From positions 1-64,000 of the forward strand of contig QHYZ01000070.1 of NCBI GenBank assembly GCA_003225295.1: 64,000 nucleotides of DNA, given 5' to 3'. Of the stretch, positions 36,591 to 46,096 are shown one piece after another. Under the pieces are notes generated by a model. It worked only from the letters and a program-made list of their open reading frames with translations. It did no database searches and was not told the origin of the DNA. The number at the start of each line of letters is the position of its first letter. The first letter of the stretch is position 1. The stretch is from Acidobacteriota bacterium (lineage in GTDB: Bacteria > Acidobacteriota > Terriglobia > Acidiferrales > UBA7541). Position numbers and translations under genes: made by a program.

Positions 36591-38591
36591 CTATAGAGTC
36601 GCGTAGAGACTATGGTGACTTCGAAAAGCGACCGAGGAAGCCTCCACCCGCTCGCAACCGAATGGTGAGTGAATCGTTGCGCTCATGAATTGAGTTTTCG
36701 ATTTCCACTTGGTGTTGTCCGCAGGGCTGTCGTGAACTTGAACTGATCTGTACTGGCCATCACCCAGAAACGAGAGCGGCACGTGTATCGTCTTGGCTTG
36801 AGGACCGCACATGACCGCCAAAAACCACGTGTTGCCCTTGCGCCGGGCGTAAGCGGCGAGTTCGCCTATGGCGGAATCGGGCAAGACAATCGTTTCATCC
36901 CAGACGGGGGGGACGCTCTCGATCACCTCGCCAGCCGGGTTGTTGAGGATGGTCTGAGGATGGGCAGCAATGGTGAGCAGCGGAGCCGCAAAGACAACGA
37001 TGCAGGCGATCTGGTGCACTACGGTCGTATCGCGGCGGCGGTCGTTGAAGAGCATGGCAGTGTAATCAGCCGGCCCGGCCAAGAGCCGCGTGAAAGGCAA
37101 AATGGTTTCGTGCCGGGCTCGTTCCTTCAGGGCACTGGACTCCATGCCGCGAATGGCTTCGCGAACCAGCTCGCTCGGCCAAGTGCGCTCGCGGCCGGTG
37201 GGTTTATTTGCTCCGTGGAAGACGAGAAGAATGTGGTATTCCGCTGCTTTTTGAAGCAGCGCCTCATAAAGGTCGATCACCTCTTTGGCCTCGTGATCGA
37301 AGAAGTCAATTTTGGCACCGACCACGCCTGCATCATGAAGCAGCTTGAAGAATTCCTCGCGCGCTTCCGGAGTGCGAAGATCCTTGCTGTGCTTCCAGAA
37401 CCACACGCCGACACCATTCTGCCGTGAGTAATCCACGACTTCTTTTCTCTGCTCCGGCGTCCATTTGCTCCAGAAGCCTTCGATGACGTTGTATTCGAAC
37501 CCCAGCTGTCCGGCCACACGGGAAAATTCCTTCATGCCGTCGACGCCGTCGGGACCACCGTCAAGATAGCGCCAAACGGCACGGCCGGGTTTGATCCACG
37601 AGGTACGGATTCCTTCCGCGAAAAATCTTGGGTCAGGGAGCGGGCAGAGATTAGGCAGGATCGTGCTATTTAACCAGCGTGCTTAAGTCTGGCCCCACCA
37701 TTACGACACGCCATGGAGTCGTGACCGTTCCCGCCATGGATGACGGTTTCCCGAGGCGCTTGGCTTCATCCCTTCCGTATCGCAATTCGAACGGCCAGTT
37801 CAGCGGCTGCCGGTGTCCCAGACCGTAATCCATCCGCGTCGGCCGTCGGCCTCCAGACCCATGCCGCTGTAATTCACCAGACTGGCCTCGGTGATCGAGG
37901 CGTAACCCGCATCGAGCGGCAACTGGAACGTCAGCGGTGGTCCGGCCCATTCTCCGGCGTGCACTTCGGAAATATTCTTCTTCACGAACTCGGTTTCATA
38001 GTGGCCGTCGGCCAGTCCGCCATACCAAAGCGTTGAGCCATCCGGAATGACGAAGGCGGAGTACTCATCCGGTGTGCGCGAAGTGTTTTCTTCGCCGGGA
38101 ATGACGTGGCGACAGGCAACGCCGTCATTGAATACGCGGACCTCCAGAGTGTAGGAAGTGAAACTCAGGTCATGCGTAAGAGAAAGCTTGACGCCGTTAC
38201 ATTGATTGATGGCTGTACTGTGGGCGCCAGACCACGGATAAGATTCGTCCATGGAGTAGCGTTCGAGGCTGTTGAACACAACCCCCGATGAAAGGTCATA
38301 GCCGTCAAGCTTCACGACGACCGGGGAAGGCTCGATCACGACCGTGTCCCCCCTGGTCACCGTGAGGGTCAAGCGCTCCGCCTTCACGACGACCGGGGAA
38401 GGCACGGTGAACTTGATCTTGCCGTCCGGGCTGGCGACCTGGACTTCTTGCATGTGCACGCGCTCTGAACGCCGAGACTTGGCCGGCTGCGATTGTGGTT
38501 GTGCGGGTGCGAAGCTCGCTTGGACGAGGCCGACAGCCGCCAGAACCAAGGGAACAAGAACCACTTTTATCTGCGTGGTTTTAGCGTTCAA
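36591..38591 (-). pseudogene. GH97-family glycoside hydrolase broken by two frameshifts
   Basis: All parts of a GH97 enzyme (exo-acting alpha-glycosidase family) are present but in three frames. Part 1 starts at a TTG at 38591 (AGGA upstream) with a signal peptide (IKVVLVPLVLAAVGLVQASF), runs through the beta-sandwich domain and stops at 37800 after GWITVWDTGSR. Part 2 reads HRQPLNWPFELRYG to MVGPDLSTLVK and stops at 37666. Part 3 resumes as NSTILPNLCPLPDP, LDGGPDGVDGMKEFSRVAGQ, the catalytic-region KIDFFDHEAKEVIDLYEALL and FHGANKPTG, to the end. The second break fits one extra A in GTTAAATAG. The GH29 gene ends 37 bases upstream, so they were one operon. Assembly error is the alternative. 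Confidence 0.8.
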
Positions 38592-38628
38592 ACTGAATTC
38601 CTGAACATGGTTCCTTTGCCGGCGAGCC

Positions 38629-39981
38629 TCAGACTCCGCCGCGAGGTTTTTCCTGGCGAACAAAAATGTTGTCCTGGGTGGGCTCCGCGTCGCATTCCAG
38701 GGCGATGGTGGTAACCGGATGGTCCGGCGCTTCTGTCGGCAGGCCGCTGAGGCGCACACGGTACTTGTCCTGTTGGAAAGTGATTTTTTCGCCGGAAGCA
38801 AAAAACCGCGCTGACTTCACCTGCGCCTGTAAACCCGCCACTGCCACATAATCGCCGGGCCAAAAGTGCACGTGCATGTAGAGCGTGTTGCCTTTGCGCG
38901 TGAAGCTCGCGTAATTGGAGCGCCGCGGCTGGCAGTGATCCGATGCGTAAATGCTGTCACCGTTGCGGCGCATCCATTGGCCGACTTCCGTCAACACGCG
39001 GACGGATTCCTCGGGCACACTGCCATCGGCGCGAGGCCCGATGTTCAAGAGGTAGTTGCCGGTGTCGCGAGAGCACGAAATCAGATTCTGAATGACGCGT
39101 CGCGGGTTCTTCCAATCGTCATCGGCCCGCTGGTATCCCCAACTGTCGTTGAGAGTCATGCAAGACTCCCACGCGCGGCCTTCTTTATCTGCGGTGATCT
39201 GCTGCTCGGGAGTGGAAAAATCGCCCGGAAGCTTGTTGCGATTGTTGACGATGATGTCTGGTTGCAGCTCAAAGACCATTTTGTTCATGCGCTCGGACTC
39301 CCAACCAGGGGCATCGAGCGGCCACGAGACGTCGTACCAGAGAACATCAATTTTCCCGTAATTGGTGAGCAGCTCGCGAATGTGCGTGTGAATGTATTCG
39401 ACGAAGCGCCTGCGCGCCGCCTCGTCGGTGGCGCAGCGAGCGCCGTCGGGATGGTGCCAGTCCATCAGTGAATAATAAAAGCCCACACGCATGCCTTCGG
39501 CACGAGCGGCGTCCACATATTCACGAACGAGATCTCGGCCCGGCCCTTGTTTGGGCGAGCAGTAATCGGTGGTCTTGGTATCAAAATGGCAAAAACCTTC
39601 GTGGTGCTTGGTGGTCATCACCATGTAGCGCATGCCGGTTCCACGCGCGATCTTGGCCCACTCGCGTGCAGGAAATGGTTTGGGTTTTAACTGCTTGGCG
39701 AGCGGAGCGTATTCGGAAACGGGAATGCCCTCATTTTCCATGACCCACTCATGGCGGCCGATGACGCTATACAGTCCCCAGTGGATGAACATGCCGAAGC
39801 GCGCCTCGTGCCACCACTTCATCCGGCGCTGACGGTCGGCATCACTGTCGGACGGGGCCGTCGCAGCCTGCGCCGGGTTGGATGCTTGCCTGAAACCCAG
39901 GGCGGAACTGAGCGTCGCGGCCGCCAGGACGGAGCCGCTTTCAATCATCCAATCCCGGCGTGACGTCTTGTTTTTTGTCAT
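38629..39981 (-). CDS. Secreted GH29 alpha-L-fucosidase
   Basis: A 450-residue enzyme expected to hydrolyse terminal alpha-L-fucose. A Tat-type signal (TSRRDWMIESGSVLAAATLS) follows the ATG, with GAGGT upstream. GH29 landmarks: WWHEARFGMFIHWGLYSVIG, MRYMVMTTKHHEGFCHFDTK, GFYYSLMDWHHPDG and KIDVLWYDVSW, in which Asp217 is the expected nucleophile. After about residue 340 the small beta-sandwich domain begins (SNYASFTRKGNTLYMHVHFW). Length is normal for the family. It lies 101 bases behind the TonB receptor and 37 bases ahead of the GH97 pseudogene, all on the minus strand. With the divergent IclR gene this forms a PUL-like unit for a fucosylated glycan. Confidence 0.9.
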   Translation of the reverse strand: MTKNKTSRRDWMIESGSVLAAATLSSALGFRQASNPAQAATAPSDSDADRQRRMKWWHEARFGMFIHWGLYSVIGRHEWVMENEGIPVSEYAPLAKQLKPKPFPAREWAKIARGTGMRYMVMTTKHHEGFCHFDTKTTDYCSPKQGPGRDLVREYVDAARAEGMRVGFYYSLMDWHHPDGARCATDEAARRRFVEYIHTHIRELLTNYGKIDVLWYDVSWPLDAPGWESERMNKMVFELQPDIIVNNRNKLPGDFSTPEQQITADKEGRAWESCMTLNDSWGYQRADDDWKNPRRVIQNLISCSRDTGNYLLNIGPRADGSVPEESVRVLTEVGQWMRRNGDSIYASDHCQPRRSNYASFTRKGNTLYMHVHFWPGDYVAVAGLQAQVKSARFFASGEKITFQQDKYRVRLSGLPTEAPDHPVTTIALECDAEPTQDNIFVRQEKPRGGV

Positions 39982-40082
39982 TCGGTCGATACCTCTATTG
40001 ATGAATTCTTGCTTGTTCCCCGGCCCGCCAGGGCGGCAGTGGTGACGACCGTCCAGCTGGCCAAGGGAATCCCAAGGCGACT

Positions 40083-43000
40083 CTAGAAAGCGAGCCTCAA
40101 CCCGAATTGCAACTGGCGAGGCTGAACAGCGAGCGTGGTAATCGATCCTGCGCTGGCGTTACCGACGCGCACTGAATTCCCGCTACCGACTCCTGGGGCG
40201 TCTAAATTCTGGATGTTAAAGATGTTGAAGGCCTCGAAGCGAAGTTGCAGATTCCATCCTTCGTTACGCAAGGGGACGCTCTTAAACATGGAGAAATCCA
40301 TATTAAACACCGAAGGACCTCGGAACGGGTTTTTCCCGAGATTTCCAAATGCTCCGGAGGGAGCGGCAAAAGCGCAAGGATTGAACCACGTCTGGGCAGT
40401 GTGGGTGGCGTCCGCGGCTAGTCCACCCTGCGAGATAGTTGTCTGGCACTTGGGGTTCGGATTTGCGGGAACCGGGCCAGGCTGAAAGGGATCGGCGATC
40501 ATGTTGGGCCGGGCATAATCGCTCGGGCCATTGCTTCCCATTCCACCAGAGCCCTTGAGGTTGGCGACATCGCCCGGCACGATCAGACCGTACGGCTGGC
40601 CGGACCGGCCTTGGAAAATATAATTTGCCTGCCAGCTACCCAGGATCCACGACCCAGGCCCGCTCCGAAGCCATCTCTTGCCTTTCCCCGCAGGAAGCTC
40701 ATAGACAGTAGCCCAAGACACAAAATGCTTGATGTCATACCCGGAGATGCCCCGAGCGGAACTCAAGTCAAAATAGTTTTGGACGCTTGAAGCACCTTGC
40801 GGACCATTCTCGACATTGAAGTAGCCGCTGCTCGTGTCGATGGATTTTCCAAACGTGTATGACAGAAGGGAGATCAAGCCATTGGCAAACCGCCGCTGGA
40901 CCTTGGTTTCCAGCGCGTTGTAATTCGAGTAGCCAATGCTCTGGGCATAGGTTATTCCCGAAGTCGCCCAGGGCATAAGTCGATGGCTGTCTATGGAAGC
41001 AATGTATGCGTTGTTGCAAGCCGTGTCCGTTTTCGCGCAAGTGTTGTTCGGCGAGGCCTGATTCGCAGCGTTGGCGTTCCCTTCGAAGTCCAGGCGTCCA
41101 TTCTTGCTGCCCACATAAGCGGCGGAGAACATCAGATTCGGAGTGAACTCCCGCTGGATTTCAACATTCCATTGCTGCGAGTAGGGATCCTTGTAGGTGG
41201 GAGCGACGAAAAAACTCCCGCTGGTCCAGGGGGTTGCTGCCGGCAGCGAATTTGCGAAGGTTCCCTGGATCCGGTCGATTGTTTTCAGTTGGGTGGGACT
41301 CAGATTGTTCCCGTTGAAATCGCCGTTAAGGGCCAGGGCGCCCGGCCATACCGCCTTCTCGAGAACGTTCTGTGCGGCCTGACCTCTGCCCGCGAGCGTA
41401 TCCCAATAGAGCCCGTAGCCCCCACGAATGACTGTTTTCTGACTCAGTTGCAACGCCGCGCCGATGCGAGGCCCCCAATTGTCCTTCACGGGCGGCGGCG
41501 AGAAAAAGGCTTTGCCCGCCACGATCACGTTGTTGAAGTGCGCATCCTTGGTAAAATCACAGGGAATCGAGGTGTTGTTACAAGTTGGCGTAGTTGTGGG
41601 CGTGTAAAGCGGCGCCCCATCCGGAATACACGGCGCTTGTGGGGCTACGCTACACAGCGGAGGCATGGCTGTGGCCCCGATGATCCATTGCTGGCGGAAT
41701 AGATCCAAGGCATTCCACAGTCGGCCATCCAGTGTCTGTGGTTGAGTCAAATAATCATACCGCAAGCCAAAATTGAGAGTCAGCCTCGCTCGCACCTTCC
41801 ATTCGTCCTGCAGGTATCCGGCCCAGGCGGCATACTTGTACTTCACGGGGCCCGATCCTGAGACGGGCAACTCGCCACCTACGTTGCTTGGCAAACCCAA
41901 CAGAGCCGAGGCCAGCGATAGCCCGGTACTGCTGTTTCCAAGGCCTGTTTGGCCGTCCCCAAAGCTGTATCTTTGGAACGTGTTCATCTGTATTCGCTGG
42001 GAATCGATAAACCAAGCACCTATCTTGAAGTTGTGCCTCCCCTTGAGCCAGACAATGTTGGGTGTAACGCTCCAATTGGGGTTCTCCCTGGGCGCCGCTC
42101 CGCGAATACCGAAATCGCTGCTGCCGCCGGCAATCCACTCGTTGGTGTTGAGTCTGAAAAGGATGCCTGAGAACTTATCGATGTCTTTAAAGCCGAGCTG
42201 GTTCAAGGGGTCGAGCCCCAGTGGATTCTGATTCTGTTGACCGGCATCCACGGCAGGCCGGCCCGCATAACCGGCGCGCAAATCAAGAACCAAGCTTGGC
42301 CGAAAGATGTGCACCCAGCTCCCGCCATAGTTCCTGCCGGTCGAACCGCCTTCGGTGAATCCAACTTCGCCAATCGGATTAACCACTGACACGCGCTGTT
42401 CGGTGTAGCGAAAAAACAGATTGTCTTTTTGACTCAATCGATGATCGATTCGCAGTTGAAAACTGTTGGAAGTATTCGGTGTTGGCCTGGTTTGAATGAA
42501 ATTGTGACCCAGGTCCGTCGCCACCGAGTAATTGGATAGGGTGGAGTACTTCAGGAAAAACTGTTGCATCTCTGCTGAAATAAGGGCCTGCGGAAGTTTG
42601 TTGCAAGGGGCGCCCAGCGTCTGGTCCTGAAGATTGGTCCCAGGTAACAGAGGCAGAGGATCTCCACTGGCATCGCATCGGAACGGCGCCCGAGCTGAAC
42701 CCGAACCACTGTAAGGGTTATAGATCTGGTGGGAGGTGGTGTAGTAGGGCTGCGCGGTAAAGTCTCCGCTCAACTCCGCTGCAGTGGGCACATAAGAACG
42801 GTCCAGGGAGGGTTTGCTGTAGCGCCAGCCGTCGTAGCCGCCAGAAAAGAAAGTCTTATTCTTGATGATGGGACCGGAAAAGGTCGCCCCAAACTGGTTC
42901 TGTCGAAATGGAAAAATCTTGGGAGTTCTCGTAACCGGGTCGAAATCCGTCACGCTATTGCGCGCATCGAAAGTGTCGTTGCGGACGTATTCGAAGGCCG

Positions 43001-43787
43001 AACCATGGAAGGATCCGCTTCCCGACGCCGACACCATGTCCACCACGCCGCCCGTCGCGCCGCCAAATTCAGCTTTAGCGTCGTGCCCAACCACCTTGAA
43101 CTCTTGGATCAGATCAATGTTAGGAATGACAATATAGGTCGGTCCGCGTACGTTCGTGTTGATGATGCCGTCAAAAAAGTAGAACTTCGAGCGGTTCTGT
43201 TGTCCGTGGAACGAAGCATCAGAGAAACCCGACCCCGGAATTCCAACATTTCCTTCGCAACATCCAATACTCTTGTTTTGGGCCGTGGAAACGGGAGTGA
43301 CACCTGGAGTCAGGGTCAGTAACTGCGTAAAGTTCCTGCCATTTAGAGGCAGGTCATTCACAGCTCGGTCGGGAATCACGGTGCCCAGTTCGCTCGTGGA
43401 CGCCTCGAGCATCGCGGCTTCCGCCTTCACCACCACTCGTTCGTTGACTGCGCCGACCTCAAGTCTTACCGCCTGCGTGACCGTTTGGTTGACGCCCACT
43501 TCAAATGTCGAGACTTCGGTTGTCTTGAAACCTTTTGCCTCGACACCCAGAATATACGTTCCTGGCTTGACGTTAATGAAGACGAAGTAGCCGTCCGAAT
43601 TTGTCGCCGCTCGATCATCGATCTTGGTGGCCAGGTTGGAGAGCCGGACCGCGGCGCCAGCCACAAATCCTCCTGATTTGTCTGTAACCGTGCCATTCAC
43701 TTCACCTGCAGCCGTTTGCGCGCGACCTCCATTCGCAAATATGAGCAAGAACAGAGGGAGAAACGCTGCCATCTTAGCCGCTCGCAT
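40083..43787 (-). CDS. Oar-like TonB-dependent receptor of the fucosidase locus
   Basis: A receptor of about 1,234 residues. The ATG at 43787 has GGGGGTG upstream; an in-frame alternative lies two codons earlier. Signal peptide AFLPLFLLIFANGGRAQ, then the carboxypeptidase-regulatory domain (GEVNGTVTDKSGGFVAGAAV), plug (NDLPLNGRNFTQLLTLTPGV) and barrel, ending PRQLQFGLRLAF with the terminal phenylalanine. A CCEGN insert after the plug start is notable. It leads a minus-strand operon with GH29 and GH97, so the imported product is probably a fucose-containing oligosaccharide; this is inference from neighbours. The divergent IclR regulator starts about 307 bases away. Confidence 0.9.
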   Translation of the reverse strand: MRAAKMAAFLPLFLLIFANGGRAQTAAGEVNGTVTDKSGGFVAGAAVRLSNLATKIDDRAATNSDGYFVFINVKPGTYILGVEAKGFKTTEVSTFEVGVNQTVTQAVRLEVGAVNERVVVKAEAAMLEASTSELGTVIPDRAVNDLPLNGRNFTQLLTLTPGVTPVSTAQNKSIGCCEGNVGIPGSGFSDASFHGQQNRSKFYFFDGIINTNVRGPTYIVIPNIDLIQEFKVVGHDAKAEFGGATGGVVDMVSASGSGSFHGSAFEYVRNDTFDARNSVTDFDPVTRTPKIFPFRQNQFGATFSGPIIKNKTFFSGGYDGWRYSKPSLDRSYVPTAAELSGDFTAQPYYTTSHQIYNPYSGSGSARAPFRCDASGDPLPLLPGTNLQDQTLGAPCNKLPQALISAEMQQFFLKYSTLSNYSVATDLGHNFIQTRPTPNTSNSFQLRIDHRLSQKDNLFFRYTEQRVSVVNPIGEVGFTEGGSTGRNYGGSWVHIFRPSLVLDLRAGYAGRPAVDAGQQNQNPLGLDPLNQLGFKDIDKFSGILFRLNTNEWIAGGSSDFGIRGAAPRENPNWSVTPNIVWLKGRHNFKIGAWFIDSQRIQMNTFQRYSFGDGQTGLGNSSTGLSLASALLGLPSNVGGELPVSGSGPVKYKYAAWAGYLQDEWKVRARLTLNFGLRYDYLTQPQTLDGRLWNALDLFRQQWIIGATAMPPLCSVAPQAPCIPDGAPLYTPTTTPTCNNTSIPCDFTKDAHFNNVIVAGKAFFSPPPVKDNWGPRIGAALQLSQKTVIRGGYGLYWDTLAGRGQAAQNVLEKAVWPGALALNGDFNGNNLSPTQLKTIDRIQGTFANSLPAATPWTSGSFFVAPTYKDPYSQQWNVEIQREFTPNLMFSAAYVGSKNGRLDFEGNANAANQASPNNTCAKTDTACNNAYIASIDSHRLMPWATSGITYAQSIGYSNYNALETKVQRRFANGLISLLSYTFGKSIDTSSGYFNVENGPQGASSVQNYFDLSSARGISGYDIKHFVSWATVYELPAGKGKRWLRSGPGSWILGSWQANYIFQGRSGQPYGLIVPGDVANLKGSGGMGSNGPSDYARPNMIADPFQPGPVPANPNPKCQTTISQGGLAADATHTAQTWFNPCAFAAPSGAFGNLGKNPFRGPSVFNMDFSMFKSVPLRNEGWNLQLRFEAFNIFNIQNLDAPGVGSGNSVRVGNASAGSITTLAVQPRQLQFGLRLAF

Positions 43788-43958
43788 GCACACCCCCTAG
43801 GCATGAATTCCGAAAAAAACATCGCTAAATCCAGGCCCAAGACCAGAAACGCGCCGACCATGGAACTTGATACCGTTGATCCTGCCGGCGCCGCAATCCT
43901 CCAAGACTGAAAGGCTTCTATCAAGCTACATCGCAAAATTCAATATTAAAAATCTATG

Positions 43959-43973
43959 TTTCAAACGTTGAAA
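43959..43973. promoter_or_regulatory. Candidate IclR operator palindrome
   Basis: TTTCAA-ACG-TTGAAA is a perfect 6-bp inverted repeat with a 3-base centre, in an AT-rich stretch between the divergent receptor and iclR-type genes. IclR-family regulators usually bind short palindromes of this size between divergent promoters. The AT-rich flank (AATATTAAAAATCTATG) may hold the promoter elements, but no -35/-10 pair is convincing. The rest of the roughly 300-base gap shows no gene. Confidence 0.45.
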
Positions 43974-44093
43974 AACTAAACGATCCTTTGAGTTAGAATG
44001 CCGCCAGGCGCTGTAGCCGCGTTGCCGCCGGGCAGGGACGGGCGGATCTTCAAAACGCGGCGGTGACGACTCAACAGAAGGAGCAGACTTCCC

Positions 44094-44873
44094 ATGATCC
44101 GGGCACGTGAATCTAAATCTGCACCAGTCGGTGTGGTCGGAAAGGTCTTGCGGATCTTGGAGGCGCTGGACGCGGCCCCCACCGGACTGCAGCTACGGGA
44201 GATTTCTCAGCAGACCAGCCTCAACAAGAGCACGGCTTATCGGTTCGTGGCTCACTTGGAAAACGAAGGCTATCTCTTCCGTGATGATACCGGCGCCTAT
44301 ATCGTGGGCCCGAAACTGGCCAGGCTTGGCGCCGGAATTGCCTACCATGCCACGCTCCGCAAAATCAGCCGCCCGGTGCTGAGGCTGCTCGCAAAAGAAA
44401 CCACGGAGACGGTAAACCTCGCCGTCCTGGACGGGCACGATGTGCTTTACCTCGAAGTGCTCGAGAGTTCCCATTCTTTCCGTATGGCCTCTCAGCCAGG
44501 AATGCACCGTCCGCCGAACTGCACCGCGTTAGGCAAAGTTTTGCTGGCATTTCTCCCCAGTGAGCAGCGCGAAGAAATTTTCACCATGCTGACCTTCGAA
44601 CGCGCAACTCCGCGGACTATTCCGAATGTTGCGCGCTTCCGCAGAGAGCTGGTGCGCGTCGTACGGCAAGGCTATGCGATGGATGATCAGGAGACGGATA
44701 TGGGGGCCCGATGCGTCGCCGCTCCGGTTCTCGACGAAAGCGGGAAGGTGGTGGCCGCGATCAGCGTTTCCGGACCCAGCACTCGGATGAACCGGGATCG
44801 CATTCAAGCATTTGCAGGAGCCACAAGAAGGGCTGCTAGAACAATTTCAGCGCGACTTGGCCATGGGAATTGA
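44094..44873 (+). CDS. IclR-family transcriptional regulator
   Basis: A 259-residue regulator. The N-terminal winged helix (GVVGKVLRILEALDAAPTGL, then EISQQTSLNKSTAYRFVAHL) binds DNA. The C-terminal effector domain (about residues 85-255) contains TTETVNLAVLDGHDVLYLEV and GARCVAAPVLDESGKVVAAI, typical of IclR GAF-like ligand-binding domains. AAGGAG lies ten bases before the ATG. It is divergent from the TonB receptor-GH29-GH97 operon, so it likely senses a sugar acid or similar product and controls that operon; the ligand is unknown. Confidence 0.92.
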   Translation: MIRARESKSAPVGVVGKVLRILEALDAAPTGLQLREISQQTSLNKSTAYRFVAHLENEGYLFRDDTGAYIVGPKLARLGAGIAYHATLRKISRPVLRLLAKETTETVNLAVLDGHDVLYLEVLESSHSFRMASQPGMHRPPNCTALGKVLLAFLPSEQREEIFTMLTFERATPRTIPNVARFRRELVRVVRQGYAMDDQETDMGARCVAAPVLDESGKVVAAISVSGPSTRMNRDRIQAFAGATRRAARTISARLGHGN

Positions 44874-44956
44874 GCTTGCGCATGCGATAGATTATTCGGG
44901 TAATGCCGTCGCGAAGAGGACCATGTTTTCCGATGTAGCAGATTGAAAGTCTGGGA

Positions 44957-45646
44957 TCAAGTAACTGCAAGAATTAGCGGCAGGAGGAACTGTTGCAGCC
45001 GATTGCATTCTTTGGACCCAAGGTTTTCGAACTGAATTCCCATGCAATCGGGTCCAACGACACGAACTACCCGTGCGGTCGAATGCAGGGCTGCCAAACC
45101 GCGCTCAATTTCCAGATTGAATGTGACGGGAGTTCCCAGAGGGAAGGAACGTTCTGCTTGCACCAACATGCCGCCGAGGCTGAGGTCTAGCGTGTTTCCA
45201 TCGAGAGAGGCCTGCGGAGAATTGATCGACACGCTGCAACGTAGCCTAACGCGCGTGAAGCGCCTTCTCTCTCGCTCAATCGTTCCACCGGTAGCACGGA
45301 TCAATCGCAATAGCTTGCTGCGGTCGACAGGCTTGAAAAGGAAGAATTCAACTCCCGCTTGGAATGCGCGGGCCATGACAGTGCGGTCTTCCTCACCGGT
45401 AATCATCACGATCACCGAACTGGCATTGGTCGCGGAGGCGCGGATCTGCCTGGCGAGCTCGATCCCATCCGGTGGCGGCATGCGGACATCCAGAAAAATG
45501 GCATGGAACTTGTCTGTTCGTAGACGTGAGGCTGCTTCCGTGCTGTCGGTGAGACAGGCCGCCTGCATACCCGCCGAGCCCAGGATTTCCGCAATGAGTT
45601 CGCAAGTGGGCGCATCATCGTCAACGACAAGAACCCGTGCAGGCAC
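44957..45646 (-). CDS. Response regulator with C-terminal PilZ domain
   Basis: A protein of about 229 residues, last in the signalling operon. The receiver domain begins ARVLVVDDDAPTCELIAEIL, with phospho-acceptor Asp in AIFLDVRMPPPDG, Thr in IVMITGEEDR and Lys in FLFKPVDRS. The C-terminal PilZ domain has ERRRFTRVRLRCSVSI and DLSLGGMLV, the arginine-rich and D/NxSxxG parts that bind cyclic di-GMP. I prefer a GTG start at 45646 with AAGGA upstream; in-frame alternatives are an ATG at 45670 and a GTG at 45688. It probably couples phosphorelay input to c-di-GMP-responsive output. Confidence 0.85.
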   Translation of the reverse strand: MPARVLVVDDDAPTCELIAEILGSAGMQAACLTDSTEAASRLRTDKFHAIFLDVRMPPPDGIELARQIRASATNASSVIVMITGEEDRTVMARAFQAGVEFFLFKPVDRSKLLRLIRATGGTIERERRRFTRVRLRCSVSINSPQASLDGNTLDLSLGGMLVQAERSFPLGTPVTFNLEIERGLAALHSTARVVRVVGPDCMGIQFENLGSKECNRLQQFLLPLILAVT

Positions 45647-45703
45647 GTTATCCTTCCGCAGGTGGCCCATGGAGTCCAACGTGACCACGGCACAATGGGG
45701 GAG

Positions 45704-46096
45704 CTAGGAATTCGGCTGAGACACCCTGCCATCCTGCAACCAGTGTTTCAACTGTTCTCGAAGCCGTTCAAAATTGATTGGTTTTGAGAGGCACGCTCCG
45801 CACCCAGCCTGCAGGATCCGCTCCTGTTCGGCCACCAGAGCGTGTGCCGTCACGGCAATCACGGGAATTCCGCTCAGCTCCGGTTTTTGGCGCATCCATG
45901 CGAGGAGATCGAGGCCGTCGTCTTTACCGAGATTGATATCGAGTAAGACCGCATTGGGAATGTGCTTCCCAAGAACGTCGTAACTGGCTTTCAGGTCGGC
46001 CGCAGAGCAGACCTCGTAACCTTCCATTTCAAGCCAGTCACGGAGCAGCTCGCGGTTGAGCTGATTGTCTTCGACGACCAGGACACTGTGTTTCAA
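45704..46096 (-). CDS. Single-domain response regulator
   Basis: A stand-alone receiver domain of about 130 residues: KHSVLVVEDNQLNRELLRDW, phospho-acceptor Asp in AVLLDINLGKDDG, VIAVTAHALV and the conserved Lys in CLSKPINFERL. The start is a TTG at 46096 that overlaps the TGA of the hybrid kinase gene (TTGA, four bases) with GGAG just upstream, so translation is coupled to the kinase. It has no output domain, so it would act as a phosphate relay or by protein contact, probably with the adjacent kinase. Confidence 0.82.
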   Translation of the reverse strand: MKHSVLVVEDNQLNRELLRDWLEMEGYEVCSAADLKASYDVLGKHIPNAVLLDINLGKDDGLDLLAWMRQKPELSGIPVIAVTAHALVAEQERILQAGCGACLSKPINFERLREQLKHWLQDGRVSQPNS

